Below are positions 1 through 9,131 of a stretch of 64,000 nt of DNA, piece by piece. The DNA is from an uncultured Clostridia bacterium. Its GTDB lineage: Bacteria > Bacillota > Clostridia > TANB77 > CAG-508. Location of the stretch: positions 1-64,000 of the forward strand of contig CATGLK010000007.1 of assembly GCA_949538735.1 (NCBI GenBank), read 5' to 3'. The translations under genes and the position numbers were made by a program. The stretch's first letter is position 1; every line of letters starts with the position of its first letter. The notes beneath the pieces are model-generated. The model was given only the letters and a program-made list of their open reading frames with translations, was not told the origin of the DNA and did not search any database.

Positions 1-126
1 TGGCAATGATATATCATTACTACGGTCATTTTAAAAAAGTGTCCGGATATCAGATTAAAATCCTGATATCTAGACAGAATTAAGGTATAAAATTTGATAA
101 ACAAAAGAGAGGAAGGAGAGTTCGTA

Positions 127-1413
127 ATGAAACAAGGAAACAAAGGTATAACATTAATAGCGCTAGTAATAACAATAATTGTACTCCTAATACTTGCAGG
201 AGTGGCAATTGCAACATTGACAGGAGACAATGGAATACTAACAAAAGCAGCACAAGCAAAAAATGCTACAGAAAAAGCAAATGCAAAAGAGAGAATACAA
301 ATAGAAGTAATGGGAAGTTATGACCAAAGTGGGAAATTAGACGCAAACACACTAATTAGTAATCTTAATAAAAATATTCCAGAAGCGACAATAACAGGAG
401 AGGATTTTCCAATAACAGTAACATTAGACGGAAGTGTTTATAAAGTTGACAGTGAAGGAATTGTGAAAGAAACAATAATCGCAGACAGAACAGGAATAAA
501 AGTAGGGGACTATATCAATTATGAACCGGATTCTACGTCACAAACAACATATTCAAAAGATAATTTAGCAGAAGATATAACAGGCTCAACAAGTAATACA
601 ACAGATATCACTAGAGATAGTTTGAAATGGCAAGTATTAAAAATACACGATGATGGAAGTATGGATTTAATCGGAAGTCCAACAAACCAAAGTATATATT
701 TTAGAGATGCAACAGGATATAATAATGGAGTATATGTAATGCATGATATATGCGAAAAATTGTATAGTAGAAACGGAATAAAAGCAAGAAGTGTAACATT
801 AGATGACATGGAGAGTTGGTTAACAGATGCAGGAAAAGCAGCAAAGAATAAGTATATAAGTGACCAAGTTTCAGGATTATCGGCAAATGACTATATAGAA
901 AAAGTAAATGCAGATAATAATACAGTAACATATAAAAAAGATAGGTCATATTATCCAAATTTATATGCAAAAGAGAATGGCTCTGGAATAAATACTGAGG
1001 AAGTAAAGAAAGATGGAATAAAAGATACAAATAAAGCAGAATTAGATAGAACAACAGGAACAACAGCGGAAAAGTCATATAAACAAGCAGATAATTTAAC
1101 AACAACACAAACATATTATTATATACCAATAAATAGTACAAATTATGGAGACGGATCAAAAGCATTAAGCAAAGGTACTTATTATTGGGTGGCTTCGCGC
1201 TATGTTAGCTGTAATTCGAACTATGCAGGCTTTGGGTTGCGCCTTGCTCACACGTATATGAGCGGTTATGATATGTTCCACTCAGACAGCGATGGTGATG
1301 GGAGCAACTATCGTTTGCGCCCTATAGTTTCGCTAGGATCTGAGGTTCAAGTAACAGCAAGTTCAACAGCTGCAGAAGAAACAGGAACTCCACATACAAT
1401 AACTCAATATTAG
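127..1413 (+). CDS. prepilin-like surface protein A with DGR-type variable C-terminus
   Basis: About 428 residues from ATG 127, which sits 7 bases after GGAAGGAG; an upstream in-frame ATG at 94 lacks a site. Residues 6-30 are a prepilin-like hydrophobic segment after a Gly (G-ITLIALVITI). The usual Glu5 of type IV pilins is Ala here, so this is a pilin-like or pseudopilin-like protein rather than a classical pilin. A T/N-rich middle follows. The C-terminus (YYWVASRY ... FGLR ... RLRPIVSL) has the layout of C-type-lectin-like DGR target domains. DNA of that end is richer in G and C and in NNC codons than the rest of the gene. The gene is followed by a paralogue with near-identical leader and N-terminus. 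Role inferred: exported ligand-binding or adhesion protein. A GATATCAG hairpin lies upstream at 46-72. Confidence 0.8.
   Translation: MKQGNKGITLIALVITIIVLLILAGVAIATLTGDNGILTKAAQAKNATEKANAKERIQIEVMGSYDQSGKLDANTLISNLNKNIPEATITGEDFPITVTLDGSVYKVDSEGIVKETIIADRTGIKVGDYINYEPDSTSQTTYSKDNLAEDITGSTSNTTDITRDSLKWQVLKIHDDGSMDLIGSPTNQSIYFRDATGYNNGVYVMHDICEKLYSRNGIKARSVTLDDMESWLTDAGKAAKNKYISDQVSGLSANDYIEKVNADNNTVTYKKDRSYYPNLYAKENGSGINTEEVKKDGIKDTNKAELDRTTGTTAEKSYKQADNLTTTQTYYYIPINSTNYGDGSKALSKGTYYWVASRYVSCNSNYAGFGLRLAHTYMSGYDMFHSDSDGDGSNYRLRPIVSLGSEVQVTASSTAAEETGTPHTITQY
1180..1350 (+). other. candidate DGR variable region 1
   Basis: The final part of pilin-like gene A changes composition abruptly. It is rich in NNC codons (cgc, agc, aac, ggc, cac, ttc, gac) at scattered positions, while the rest of the gene uses almost only A- and T-ending codons. 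This is the footprint expected when AAC/AAT positions of a template repeat are mutated at adenine. Fixed words FGLR and RLRPIVSL frame the variable residues. No template repeat or reverse transcriptase is in the window, so the assignment is inferred. Confidence 0.6.
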
Positions 1414-1626
1414 AATCTGCTATCCAAACAAAATTAATGGAAGTCAACAGAGGGGAAAAGTAGCTAATAAAAAAATGAGACTAATAAGGTTAAAAAAGGA
1501 GCGGTAATGAAAATATTCTGTTTCTTTTTTATATAACTGCTAGAAAATTAATAATGAGATAGTTATAGACATAATTTATATATAAGGTATAAAATTTGTT
1601 AAACAAAAGATAGGAAGGGGAGAAAA

Positions 1627-2848
1627 ATGTTTAAAAGAAAAACAAACAATGGTATAACATTAATTGCGCTAGTAATAACAATAATTGTACTCCTAATACT
1701 TGCAGGAGTAGCAATTGCAACATTGACAGGAGACAATGGAATACTAACAAAAGCAGCACAGGCCAAAAAGGATACAGAAAAAGCAAGTGCAAAGGAAAGG
1801 ATACAAATAGAAGTATTGGCAAGCTACAATGAAAGTGGATCATTAGATTTAGATGTATTAAAATCTAATCTTGAAAAAAATATTCCAGAGGCAACTATGG
1901 AGGGAGACAAATTTCCAATAACGGTAACAGTAGATGGACAAACATTTACAGTAGAAGCAAACGGAAATGTTGAAGCAGCAGGCTCAACAGAGTCAATAGA
2001 AGCAAGCGATATAGCAACAAACCCTGATATATTTAAGAAGGTAACAGAAGGGAAGATATTAAATTATGGAGACACATTAAAAGTAACAGACGCAGAAGGA
2101 AATCAAGTTGATTTAGATGTAGAGTGGAAAGTATTTTATGCAGAAGGAAATGATATATACTTAATAGCAAGTGATTATGTGCCAGTAAGTAAGTTAGCAA
2201 GCCAAAAAACAAGCCTAGGATTTACAGACAATGGAAATTACAATATTTATTGGAGCAGTAGTAATGACTTTAAAGTAACAAGTATAGATACAGCAATAGC
2301 AAATAGATTTATGCTAAATCAAGAAGCAACATTTACAAAAAGTAATAGCAATTATAAAATGACAGCATGTTTATTAGATGCAAGTAAATGGGAAACATTT
2401 AGAGACACAAGGTGGGTAGATTCAAATAATGTAATAGGAAGTCCAACATTAGAGATGTGGATAGCAAGTTGGAATAAAAAATATACAACAGAAACAAATA
2501 CAGCAGATAAATTATATTGTAATAAAGCAAGTTCAACAGGATATTATGTAGGGATAACAAATGAACCAACAAGCACATCTATAAGCTCTGATATAATGAG
2601 TGCAAAAGATGGCTACCAAGATGAGCTATATTATCCACACAAGGAAGCATATAACGATTGTTATGGATATTGGCTAGCTTCTCCGTCTGCCAGCGGCGTT
2701 GGCTACGAGATGAATGTGGACTACCCTGGCGCTGTAAGCTACGGATACTATTACAATTTTAACTTGCGGAGTACGACCATTAGTCCATTTAAAAGCTGGA
2801 GTTAAAGTTAAACCACAAGGGGAAAACTTTATACTAGTAGCAGAATAA
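1627..2848 (+). CDS. prepilin-like surface protein B, needs +1 shift at a CGG codon
   Basis: Paralogue of the preceding gene. The leader (GGTATAAAATTTG ... GGAAGG) and the first 45 codons are nearly identical at DNA level, so the duplication is recent or kept alike by conversion. ATG 1627 follows GGAAGGGGAG. In the zero frame the protein stops at 2805 after a nonsense tail. Skipping C2767 in TTG-CGG-AGT gives NFNLGVRPLVHLKAGVKV and a stop at 2846-2848, about 406 residues, the ending expected of this family (GVRPLV). The middle contains a lectin-like domain and the end a DGR-type variable region starting YWLASPSA. Either decoded by +1 frameshifting or a frameshifted allele; the repeated pattern in three other genes favours decoding. 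Confidence 0.75.
2668..2790 (+). other. candidate DGR variable region 2
   Basis: Same signature as in gene A: a GC-richer block with many NNC codons (gcc, agc, ggc, tac, gac, aac) between YWLASPSA and LGVRPLVHL. In related families such blocks vary at AAC-derived positions. The CGG frameshift site lies at its 3' edge, next to the invariant GVRP word. Confidence 0.6.
2767..2769 (+). other. CGG +1 shift site in pilin-like gene B
   Basis: Zero frame AAC TTG CGG AGT. Skipping C2767 gives TTG GGA GTA CGA CCA, Leu-Gly-Val-Arg-Pro, and restores the conserved C-terminus. Confidence 0.7.
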
Positions 2849-2903
2849 AAAGACAAATAAGATAAAAAGTAATGGATCTTGTGTACAGCTCGAATAAGAC
2901 TTT

Positions 2904-2938
2904 AAAAAAACGTTTCCAACCTTACGGAAGCGTTTTTT
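2904..2938 (+). terminator. rho-independent terminator
   Basis: AAAAAACGTTTCC pairs with GGAAGCGTTTTTT (one G-U) around a short loop and ends in six T. It closes the pilin-like pair. Hairpins downstream of variable regions are also seen in DGRs, so a second role is possible. Confidence 0.75.
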
Positions 2939-3068
2939 CGCACAATTTTAAGAAGAAAAAAAGACAAATTTTGTGGAAAATATTGCAATATTAAATAAAT
3001 AATAGTATAATATAAAAGATGGCATAATAATATTAAAAAGAAATATTATTAAAAAAGAGAGGTAAAAG

Positions 3069-4310
3069 ATGGATTATTTATATATACTAAGAGAAGCATT
3101 AGTATGGACAATAACAATATTTTGGTTATACCAATTAATAGTAAGTCTATGCTCACTAGTAAAAATAAAAGACAAACCACTAAAAGTAAACAAAGACCAC
3201 AAATTTATGGCAATAATACCAGCACATAATGAAGAAGCAGTAGTAGCCAATTTGGTAGAAAGTCTAAAAAAACAAAACTATAATAAAGAACTATACGACA
3301 TATATGTAATAGCAGACAACTGCACAGACAACACAGCAAAAGTAGCAAAAGAAGCAGGAGCAATAGTATATGAAAGATTTAACAGTGTAGAAAAAACAAA
3401 AGGATACGCACTAGACTGGTTCTTACAACAAAAAATAAAAGAAAATGCGCCATATGACGCAGTATTAATATTCGACGCAGACAACATAGTACATCCAGAC
3501 TTCATAAAAAACATGAACAAAAAATTATGTCAAGGAGAAGAAGTAGTGCAAGGATACAGAGACATCAAAAACCCAACAGACAGTTGGATAACAGCAGGAT
3601 ACGCACTATTTTATTGGACAATGCACAGATTTTATCACTTAGCAAGATATAACTTAGGACTATCACCACTACTAAACGGAACAGGATTTATGGTAAAATT
3701 TGATGTACTAAAACCAAACGGATGGGACACAGTAACACTAACAGAAGACATTGAATTTTCATTAAAAAGAATAATACAAGGGAAAAGACTTGGTTGGTCA
3801 ACAGACGCAATAGTATATGATGAACAACCAGTAGGATTTAGCCAAAGCTGGTCACAAAGAAGCAGATGGACAGTAGGACATATGCAATGTATAAAAGAAT
3901 ACACTAAGGACTTAGCAGTAGCTGCAAAAGAAAACAAAACAATGATGAACTTTGACGGACTACTATATATAGTAGGAAGTATACCAATGTTTGTAATAAC
4001 ATTAGTATTATTAGCAACAAACTTCTTAATGTATGCAGGAGACGGAATGACACAAGCAGAACTAATAATAAATATAATGCGTTACTTAGTTCCAACATTC
4101 CTATTCCCAATAGGAACAGCAGTTATAGCAATGTTCTTAGACAAAAGACCAATAAAACCAATGCTAAAAGGATTAGCATGTTATCCACTATTTATGGGAT
4201 CATGGCTACTAATAAACTTCAAATGTCTATTTAAAAGAGAAACAACATGGGAAAAAATAAACCATGTAAGAGATATAAAAATAGCAGAAACACAATTACA
4301 AGAAGATTAA
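3069..4310 (+). CDS. membrane family 2 glycosyltransferase
   Basis: 413 residues. An N-terminal membrane helix (about 8-30) precedes a GT-A domain with the nucleotide-sugar fold start AIIPAHNEE, the DxD motif in FDADN (about 135), TED (about 224) and QRSRW (about 263). These are the D, DxD, TED, QxxRW signatures of processive or BcsA/NodC-like GT2 enzymes. Three membrane helices follow at the C-terminus. It probably transfers sugars from a nucleotide donor at the inner face of the membrane for an exopolysaccharide or glycolipid. Start ATG 3069 follows AGAGAGG. The neighbouring gene is another membrane glycosyltransferase, but a terminator separates them. Exact substrate not visible. Confidence 0.85.
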   Translation: MDYLYILREALVWTITIFWLYQLIVSLCSLVKIKDKPLKVNKDHKFMAIIPAHNEEAVVANLVESLKKQNYNKELYDIYVIADNCTDNTAKVAKEAGAIVYERFNSVEKTKGYALDWFLQQKIKENAPYDAVLIFDADNIVHPDFIKNMNKKLCQGEEVVQGYRDIKNPTDSWITAGYALFYWTMHRFYHLARYNLGLSPLLNGTGFMVKFDVLKPNGWDTVTLTEDIEFSLKRIIQGKRLGWSTDAIVYDEQPVGFSQSWSQRSRWTVGHMQCIKEYTKDLAVAAKENKTMMNFDGLLYIVGSIPMFVITLVLLATNFLMYAGDGMTQAELIINIMRYLVPTFLFPIGTAVIAMFLDKRPIKPMLKGLACYPLFMGSWLLINFKCLFKRETTWEKINHVRDIKIAETQLQED

Positions 4311-4339
4311 AACTTTTTGGGACAGGGCAAAAAAGTTTT
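4309..4339. repeat. GGGACAG palindromic repeat, AACTTTTT-arm variant
   Basis: AAAACTTTTT and AAAAAAGTTTT arms surround GGGACAGGGC just after the glycosyltransferase stop. The same arms and core recur at 63104-63132. Confidence 0.7.
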
Positions 4340-4366
4340 GCCACAAAGACATTTAGAAAAAAGGAG

Positions 4367-4394
4367 AAGTTGGCTGTAAAAAGCTAACTTTTTT
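4367..4394 (+). terminator. terminator after the GT2 gene
   Basis: AAGTTGGCT pairs with AGCTAACTT (one G-U) followed by TTTTTT. Confidence 0.75.
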
Positions 4395-4443
4395 CGTTCT
4401 AAAAGCAAAACGATATTCTTATTAAGAGAGGAACAAATCAAAA

Positions 4444-5907
4444 ATGAAAGAAAAAATATTAAAAAAAGAGAACATAATACACATAGCAATAATTATAATA
4501 GGAGCGATTTTATTATTAATACCAGCATTCCACAGCAATATATGGTTTGACGAAGCATACTCAGTTGGAATAGTAGAACACTCATTTTCAGAAATATGGA
4601 CAATAGGCTCACACGACGTACACCCAATTTTATATTATTGGATGCTAAAAATAGTAAATATAATATTTGGAACAAACATAATAGCATATAGACTATTTTC
4701 AGTTTTAGGAATAGTTGTGTTAGGAATATTAGGACTAACACACATAAAGAAAGACTTTGGAACAAAAACAGGATTACTATTCACATTTTTTAGTATGTTT
4801 TTACCAGCAGTATTAAACTATGCACTAGAAATAAGAATGTATTCATGGACAATAACACTTGTAACACTAATGGCAATATATTTATATAGATTTATAAAAA
4901 ATAAAGACCTAAAAAACTTAATACTATTTGGAATATTTAGTGTAACAAGCTGTTATATGCATTATTACGCATTAGTGTGTGCAGGAATAACTAATTTAGG
5001 ATTAATTATCTATGCAATAAAAAACAGAAAAGAATTAGGAAAAGAATTATTAACAAAATTCTTTATAGTTGAAGCAATGCAAGTGTTAATATACACACCT
5101 TGGCTAATTGTATTTATAAGACAAATGATGGGAGTTGGAGGCGGATTTTGGATTACAATACAATTCCCACAAATATTGATAGACATTATAAACTTCCAAT
5201 TTAAAGGAAACTTACAAGAAACAGTACCAACAATATTTGCAATATTATTAGTAATTTACATAGCATACATCATAATAAAAAATATTAAAAACAAAGAAGA
5301 TATAAAACTAGGAATAATACCACTAGTAATATATGCAATTGTAATAATCGTAATGGCAATATTCTCAATAATATCTCCAATTCTATATCCTAGATATTTA
5401 TTCACAATAACAGGATTACTAATATTTACAATTTCATATTTCTTAGTAAAAGAGGATAACAAATTTATAATTGGAATTATTTGTGGAGTTATTATGACTT
5501 TTGCATTAATGAATTCAATATCTTTAAAAGCAGAAAATTATGACCAATCTAATAATAAGGCAATTGAGTATTTAAAAGAAGAATTACAACCTGATGATAT
5601 AATTGTATATTCAGGTATTAACGAGGGTGGAGTTGTTGCAGCTTTAATTGATACAAATAAACAGTATTTCCTAAATGTTGATAATTGGGGAATTGAAGAA
5701 GCTTATAAGGCTTTTGCTCCACAAATGGGAGTTGTAAATAATTTTGAGGAGGCTGCTCAAAAGGCAAATGGAAGGATTTTTGTGGTGAATTCAGATAATT
5801 TGAATTTAGAAGAGAATACACAGTATAAGATGGTTTCTAATGAAAAGTTTGAAACTAGGTTTAAAGGTTATACATATCAGATAAAAATATTGGAAAAAGT
5901 TCAATAA
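4444..5907 (+). CDS. polytopic membrane glycosyltransferase (GT39/GT83-like)
   Basis: 487 residues with about ten hydrophobic segments. After the first helix comes WFDEAYS (about 34-40), matching the first-loop Asp-Glu of lipid-linked-sugar dependent mannosyl/arabinosyl-transferase families (PMT/ArnT, PF13231-like), and HDVHPILYYW follows. The C-terminal third is a soluble outer domain. Predicted to move a sugar from a polyprenyl-phosphate donor to a surface acceptor on the outer face of the membrane. Start ATG 4444 follows AGAGAGGAAC. The 3' end of the gene uses more T-ending codons than the 5' half. Substrate unknown. Confidence 0.75.
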   Translation: MKEKILKKENIIHIAIIIIGAILLLIPAFHSNIWFDEAYSVGIVEHSFSEIWTIGSHDVHPILYYWMLKIVNIIFGTNIIAYRLFSVLGIVVLGILGLTHIKKDFGTKTGLLFTFFSMFLPAVLNYALEIRMYSWTITLVTLMAIYLYRFIKNKDLKNLILFGIFSVTSCYMHYYALVCAGITNLGLIIYAIKNRKELGKELLTKFFIVEAMQVLIYTPWLIVFIRQMMGVGGGFWITIQFPQILIDIINFQFKGNLQETVPTIFAILLVIYIAYIIIKNIKNKEDIKLGIIPLVIYAIVIIVMAIFSIISPILYPRYLFTITGLLIFTISYFLVKEDNKFIIGIICGVIMTFALMNSISLKAENYDQSNNKAIEYLKEELQPDDIIVYSGINEGGVVAALIDTNKQYFLNVDNWGIEEAYKAFAPQMGVVNNFEEAAQKANGRIFVVNSDNLNLEENTQYKMVSNEKFETRFKGYTYQIKILEKVQ

Positions 5908-5940
5908 AAATATTTTGAAATTTACGAGAGTTTCCGACAA

Positions 5941-5977
5941 AAAAACTGTAGCTCATATATTTCTATATGAGCTACAT
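5941..5977 (-). terminator. terminator of the MazF-like gene (possibly bidirectional)
   Basis: TGTAGCTCATATA pairs perfectly with TATATGAGCTACA. The T-run lies on the minus-strand side (AAAAAAA on plus), so it mainly serves the minus-strand gene ending at 6106. Confidence 0.65.
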
Positions 5978-6105
5978 TCTAAATCATAACTGCTCACCTA
6001 AATGAGCCTTCTCAGTCATCTAATTAAATAGATTTCCTATTAATTAAATGATACTATATTTTTATGTAAAAATCAAGGATTTTATGCAAAAATTTTGATA
6101 AATCA

Positions 6106-6648
6106 TTAAGTATTTTTAGAAGGTTTATATTTAAAAAGGTCAGAGTTTAAAAATGCTTTTGATATATTATCTAAATCAATTCCCTTAATATTTCCCTTTT
6201 TCTTTGTAAAATCTATTCTTTCAATACTTATAGGATTAATGTTAAAAATATTTACCCATCTTTTCATTGCTTTAAAGTTATATATTTTGCCAAGTTCAAC
6301 ATAGGTTTTACTAGCAAGCTGTTTTTCTGTTGGCTGCTTACTTGTAATAGGAAGAACTAATAATGTTTTACCACCATTTTTTAAAACAACAGCAGGATGC
6401 CTACCACTAAATTCTTCACCTATATTAAATCCAAATTCAACCCATACAACATCACCACGAACAATGTATTCTTTTGATTTTTCTATAAACTCTGAAGAAT
6501 TCATTATAATTTTCGTTTTCTTATCGATCCATTCAAGGTAATCTTTAGGAGTATTTCGTTTATTAGAAAAATCTTCAAATTTATGTATTTCATAGTAATT
6601 GTCTAAACTAGCCTTTGTATTATTTAAAATATTTAATAGTTCTTGCAT
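6106..6648 (-). CDS. type II toxin of the PemK/MazF family
   Basis: 180 residues. The C-terminal two thirds are MazF-like: GDVVWVEFG, then SGRHPAVVLKN and LVLPITSK, the beta-barrel core with the conserved Arg-Pro strand and the Ser/Thr-rich loop. Family members cut mRNA at specific sequences. An N-terminal helical extension of about 60 residues precedes the barrel. No obvious antitoxin reading frame lies beside it, so the extension or a distant gene may neutralise it, or it may be a solitary regulator. It stands alone on the minus strand between plus-strand genes, with its own promoter region and terminator. Confidence 0.75.
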   Translation of the reverse strand: MQELLNILNNTKASLDNYYEIHKFEDFSNKRNTPKDYLEWIDKKTKIIMNSSEFIEKSKEYIVRGDVVWVEFGFNIGEEFSGRHPAVVLKNGGKTLLVLPITSKQPTEKQLASKTYVELGKIYNFKAMKRWVNIFNINPISIERIDFTKKKGNIKGIDLDNISKAFLNSDLFKYKPSKNT

Positions 6649-6843
6649 ATATCAAACATCCTTTCTTGTAAGATTTATTATAACAAAAATATACAAAAAA
6701 TCAATAGTTTTCAACAAAAAAACAAAACTTTTGTTTGAAAACGTAATTATGATTTTAAATTATTGTAAAATATTAGATTTTATGGTATTATTTTAGCAGA
6801 TAGGAGAGTTCTATGGAAGAAAAAGAAAGGTGAGAAAGTAAAA

Positions 6844-7356
6844 ATGGAAGAAATTGAATATTTAGACCTAGTTGATGAAAATGACAACGTTATAGGAAAA
6901 GAAGACAGGAACATTATATATAAAAATAATTGGAGGAATTTCAGAGTTATAAATATAATGATATTTACAAGTGACAATAAAATAATTGTACCAAAAAGAA
7001 GTGAAAATAGAAGGCTATTCCCTAATTGCTATGACTGTTCTGTAGGTGGACATGTATCATCAGGAGAGACCTACGAACAAGCAGCATACAGAGAATTAGA
7101 AGAAGAACTTGGAATTACAAATGTCAAATTAGAGGAAATAGGATATTTTAAGCCTTATGATATAGACACCAGTGCTTTCTCAAAAATGTATAAATTAGTT
7201 TATGATGGAAAATTGAACTACGACAAAGATGGAATACAACAAATCTATTATATGAATAAAGAAGAAATCAGGAAATTAATAGACGAAAATCCATTACAAT
7301 TTAAAGGAGACTATCCAAAATTTTTTAATTGGCTAGAAAAAAACAATGTTATATAA
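6844..7356 (+). CDS. Nudix hydrolase
   Basis: 170 residues. The Nudix box is complete: GGHVSSGETYEQAAYREL followed by EEELGI (about 61-83), fitting GX5EX7REUXEEXGU. The N-terminus (EYLDLVDENDNVIG) resembles the IPP-isomerase/YfcD type of Nudix proteins. Likely hydrolyses a nucleoside diphosphate derivative or acts on a small diphosphate; substrate not deducible. ATG 6844 follows GAAAGGTGAG. A six-codon minigene (ATG 6813 to TGA) with its own AGGAGAG site lies just upstream and overlaps this ribosome site. Confidence 0.85.
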   Translation: MEEIEYLDLVDENDNVIGKEDRNIIYKNNWRNFRVINIMIFTSDNKIIVPKRSENRRLFPNCYDCSVGGHVSSGETYEQAAYRELEEELGITNVKLEEIGYFKPYDIDTSAFSKMYKLVYDGKLNYDKDGIQQIYYMNKEEIRKLIDENPLQFKGDYPKFFNWLEKNNVI

Positions 7357-7385
7357 AAACATTTACAGAAAAAATGCAAAAAAGC

Positions 7386-7414
7386 TTGCATTTATTGGAA
7401 AAATTGGGTATAAT
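7386..7414 (+). promoter_or_regulatory. SigA promoter of the rimP-nusA-infB operon
   Basis: TTGCAT, 17 bases, TATAAT. The start point would be near 7421, giving a leader of about 70 bases that contains the GAGTGGGA hairpin. Confidence 0.7.
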
Positions 7415-7439
7415 AATAAAGTAAACAAAAAGAGACAGA

Positions 7440-7462
7440 AGAGTGGGAGCAAATCCCACTCT
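7440..7462 (+). promoter_or_regulatory. leader hairpin upstream of rimP
   Basis: AGAGTGGGA pairs with TCCCACTCT around GCAAA. A GAGTGGG/CCCACTC hairpin is a familiar feature of Firmicutes rimP-nusA leaders as I recall them. There is no clean T-run, so attenuation is possible but not shown. Confidence 0.6.
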
Positions 7463-7489
7463 TGTTTAGTAATAAAAGGAGGGTACACT

Positions 7490-7939
7490 TTGGCAAACAT
7501 AGAAGAAAAAGTAGAAAGCTTAATAAAACCAAAAATCGAAAACATAGGATATGAGCTATATGACGTAGAATACAGCAAAGAAGGAAAAAACTACTATTTA
7601 AGAGTATTCATAGACAAACCAGAAGGAATAGACCTAACAGACTGTGAAAAAGTAAATGACGAAATAAACGACATATTAGACGAAGCAAACTACATCAAAG
7701 AACAATACTTTCTAGAAGTATCATCACCAGGAATAGAAAGAATACTAAGAAAAGACAAACACTTAGAAAAAAACATAGGAACAGAAATAAATGTAAAACT
7801 ATTCAAAAAAGACGAAAACGGAAACAAAGAATATCAAGGAATATTAAAAAGTTTTAATGAAAACGAAATAGAATTAGAAGAAGACATCAAAATTGAAAGA
7901 AAAAATATAGCACAAATAAAAACAATATATCATTGGTAA
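7490..7939 (+). CDS. rimP: ribosome maturation factor RimP
   Basis: 149 residues from TTG 7490, chosen because AAAAGGAGGG ends 6 bases before it; the longer frame from 7346 would run through the promoter and leader hairpin. It begins ANIEEKVESLIKP and carries the RimP signatures GYELYDVEY, FLEVSSPGIERILR and a C-terminal Sm-like barrel. It binds the 30S subunit during late assembly. First gene of the rimP-nusA-ylxR-ylxQ-infB operon, with short spacing to nusA. Confidence 0.93.
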   Translation: MANIEEKVESLIKPKIENIGYELYDVEYSKEGKNYYLRVFIDKPEGIDLTDCEKVNDEINDILDEANYIKEQYFLEVSSPGIERILRKDKHLEKNIGTEINVKLFKKDENGNKEYQGILKSFNENEIELEEDIKIERKNIAQIKTIYHW

Positions 7940-7961
7940 AATGAAAGGGAGGAATAAAAAA

Positions 7962-9092
7962 ATGAAAAAACAAGCAATTGACAACAAAGAATTAATTTTG
8001 GCATTAGAAGAATTAGAAAAAGAGAAAGGAATAAAAAAGGAATATCTATTAGAATCAATAGAAACAGCACTAGTAACAGCATATAAAAGAAATTTCGACG
8101 CATTAGAAAATGTAAAAGTAGTAATGGATCCAAAAACAGGAGCAACACATGTGTATTCAATAAAAGAAGTTATGGAAAAAGCAAATGACGAAGATACAGA
8201 AATAAGCGTAAAAGAAGCACAAAAAATAAACCCAGATTTAGGAGAAGGGGATACAGTAGAAATCGAGATAGTGCCAAGAGATTTTGGTAGAATTGCAGCA
8301 CAAACAGCAAAACAAGTTATAATCCAAAAATTAAGAGAAGCAGAAAGAGATATAATTTACAACGAATTTAATGACAGAAAAGGTGAAATAGTATCAGGCT
8401 TAATCCAAAAAGCAGACCACAACATAGTTGTAATGGATTTAGGAAAGCTAGAAGGTGTAATGCCACCAAAAGAGCAAATACCAACAGAACACTACAAAGT
8501 TAATCAAAAAATAAAAGGATATGTTATGGATGTTGAAAGAGGAGCAAAAGGGGCACCACAAGTAATAGTATCAAGAAGTCATCCAGACTTTGTAAGAAAA
8601 TTACTAGAATTTGAAATACCAGAAATTTATGAAGGTGTAATTGAAATTAAAAGTGTTTCAAGAGACCCAGGACACAGAAGTAAAGTTGCAGTATATTCAC
8701 CTGATGAAAATATAGACCCAGTAGGTTCTTGTGTAGGACAAAAAGGTGTAAGAATTCAAAATGTTATAAATGAATTAAATGGAGAAAAAATAGATGTAAT
8801 AGAATGGAATGAAGACCCATCAATATATATCGCATCAGCATTATTACCAGCACAAATACTAGCAGTAGACGTAAAAGAAGAAGAAAAATTTGCACAAGTA
8901 ATAGTTCCAGATGACCAACTATCACTAGCAATAGGAAAATCAGGACAAAATGCAAGATTAGCAGCAAGATTAACAAATTGGAAAATAGATATAAAATCTG
9001 AAACACAATTCAGAGAAATGTTATTAAATGTTCAAAACAGTGAAGAAACTGTTGAAGAAAACAACGAAGAGAACACTGAAAGCGAAGAATAA
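7962..9092 (+). CDS. nusA: transcription termination/antitermination factor NusA
   Basis: 376 residues from ATG 7962 (AAGGGAGG 9 bases upstream; the ATG at 7941 overlaps that site). The order is N-terminal RNA-polymerase-binding domain (1-125), S1 domain (about 135-200), then two KH domains with GSCVGQKGVRIQ and LAIGKSGQNARLAA. It ends in an acidic tail and lacks the C-terminal acidic repeats of proteobacterial NusA, as usual in Firmicutes. It binds RNA polymerase and modulates pausing and termination. Confidence 0.95.
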   Translation: MKKQAIDNKELILALEELEKEKGIKKEYLLESIETALVTAYKRNFDALENVKVVMDPKTGATHVYSIKEVMEKANDEDTEISVKEAQKINPDLGEGDTVEIEIVPRDFGRIAAQTAKQVIIQKLREAERDIIYNEFNDRKGEIVSGLIQKADHNIVVMDLGKLEGVMPPKEQIPTEHYKVNQKIKGYVMDVERGAKGAPQVIVSRSHPDFVRKLLEFEIPEIYEGVIEIKSVSRDPGHRSKVAVYSPDENIDPVGSCVGQKGVRIQNVINELNGEKIDVIEWNEDPSIYIASALLPAQILAVDVKEEEKFAQVIVPDDQLSLAIGKSGQNARLAARLTNWKIDIKSETQFREMLLNVQNSEETVEENNEENTESEE

Positions 9093-9131
9093 AAGCAAAT
9101 AAGCAACATACAATAAAGGAGGGACAAATTA

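Noticed and set aside
701..1165. Minus-strand L/Y-rich frame inside pilin-like gene A
   Set aside because: Leucine-rich antisense frames arise from A-rich codons in this genome and have no ribosome site or family match. The same applies to many other antisense frames.
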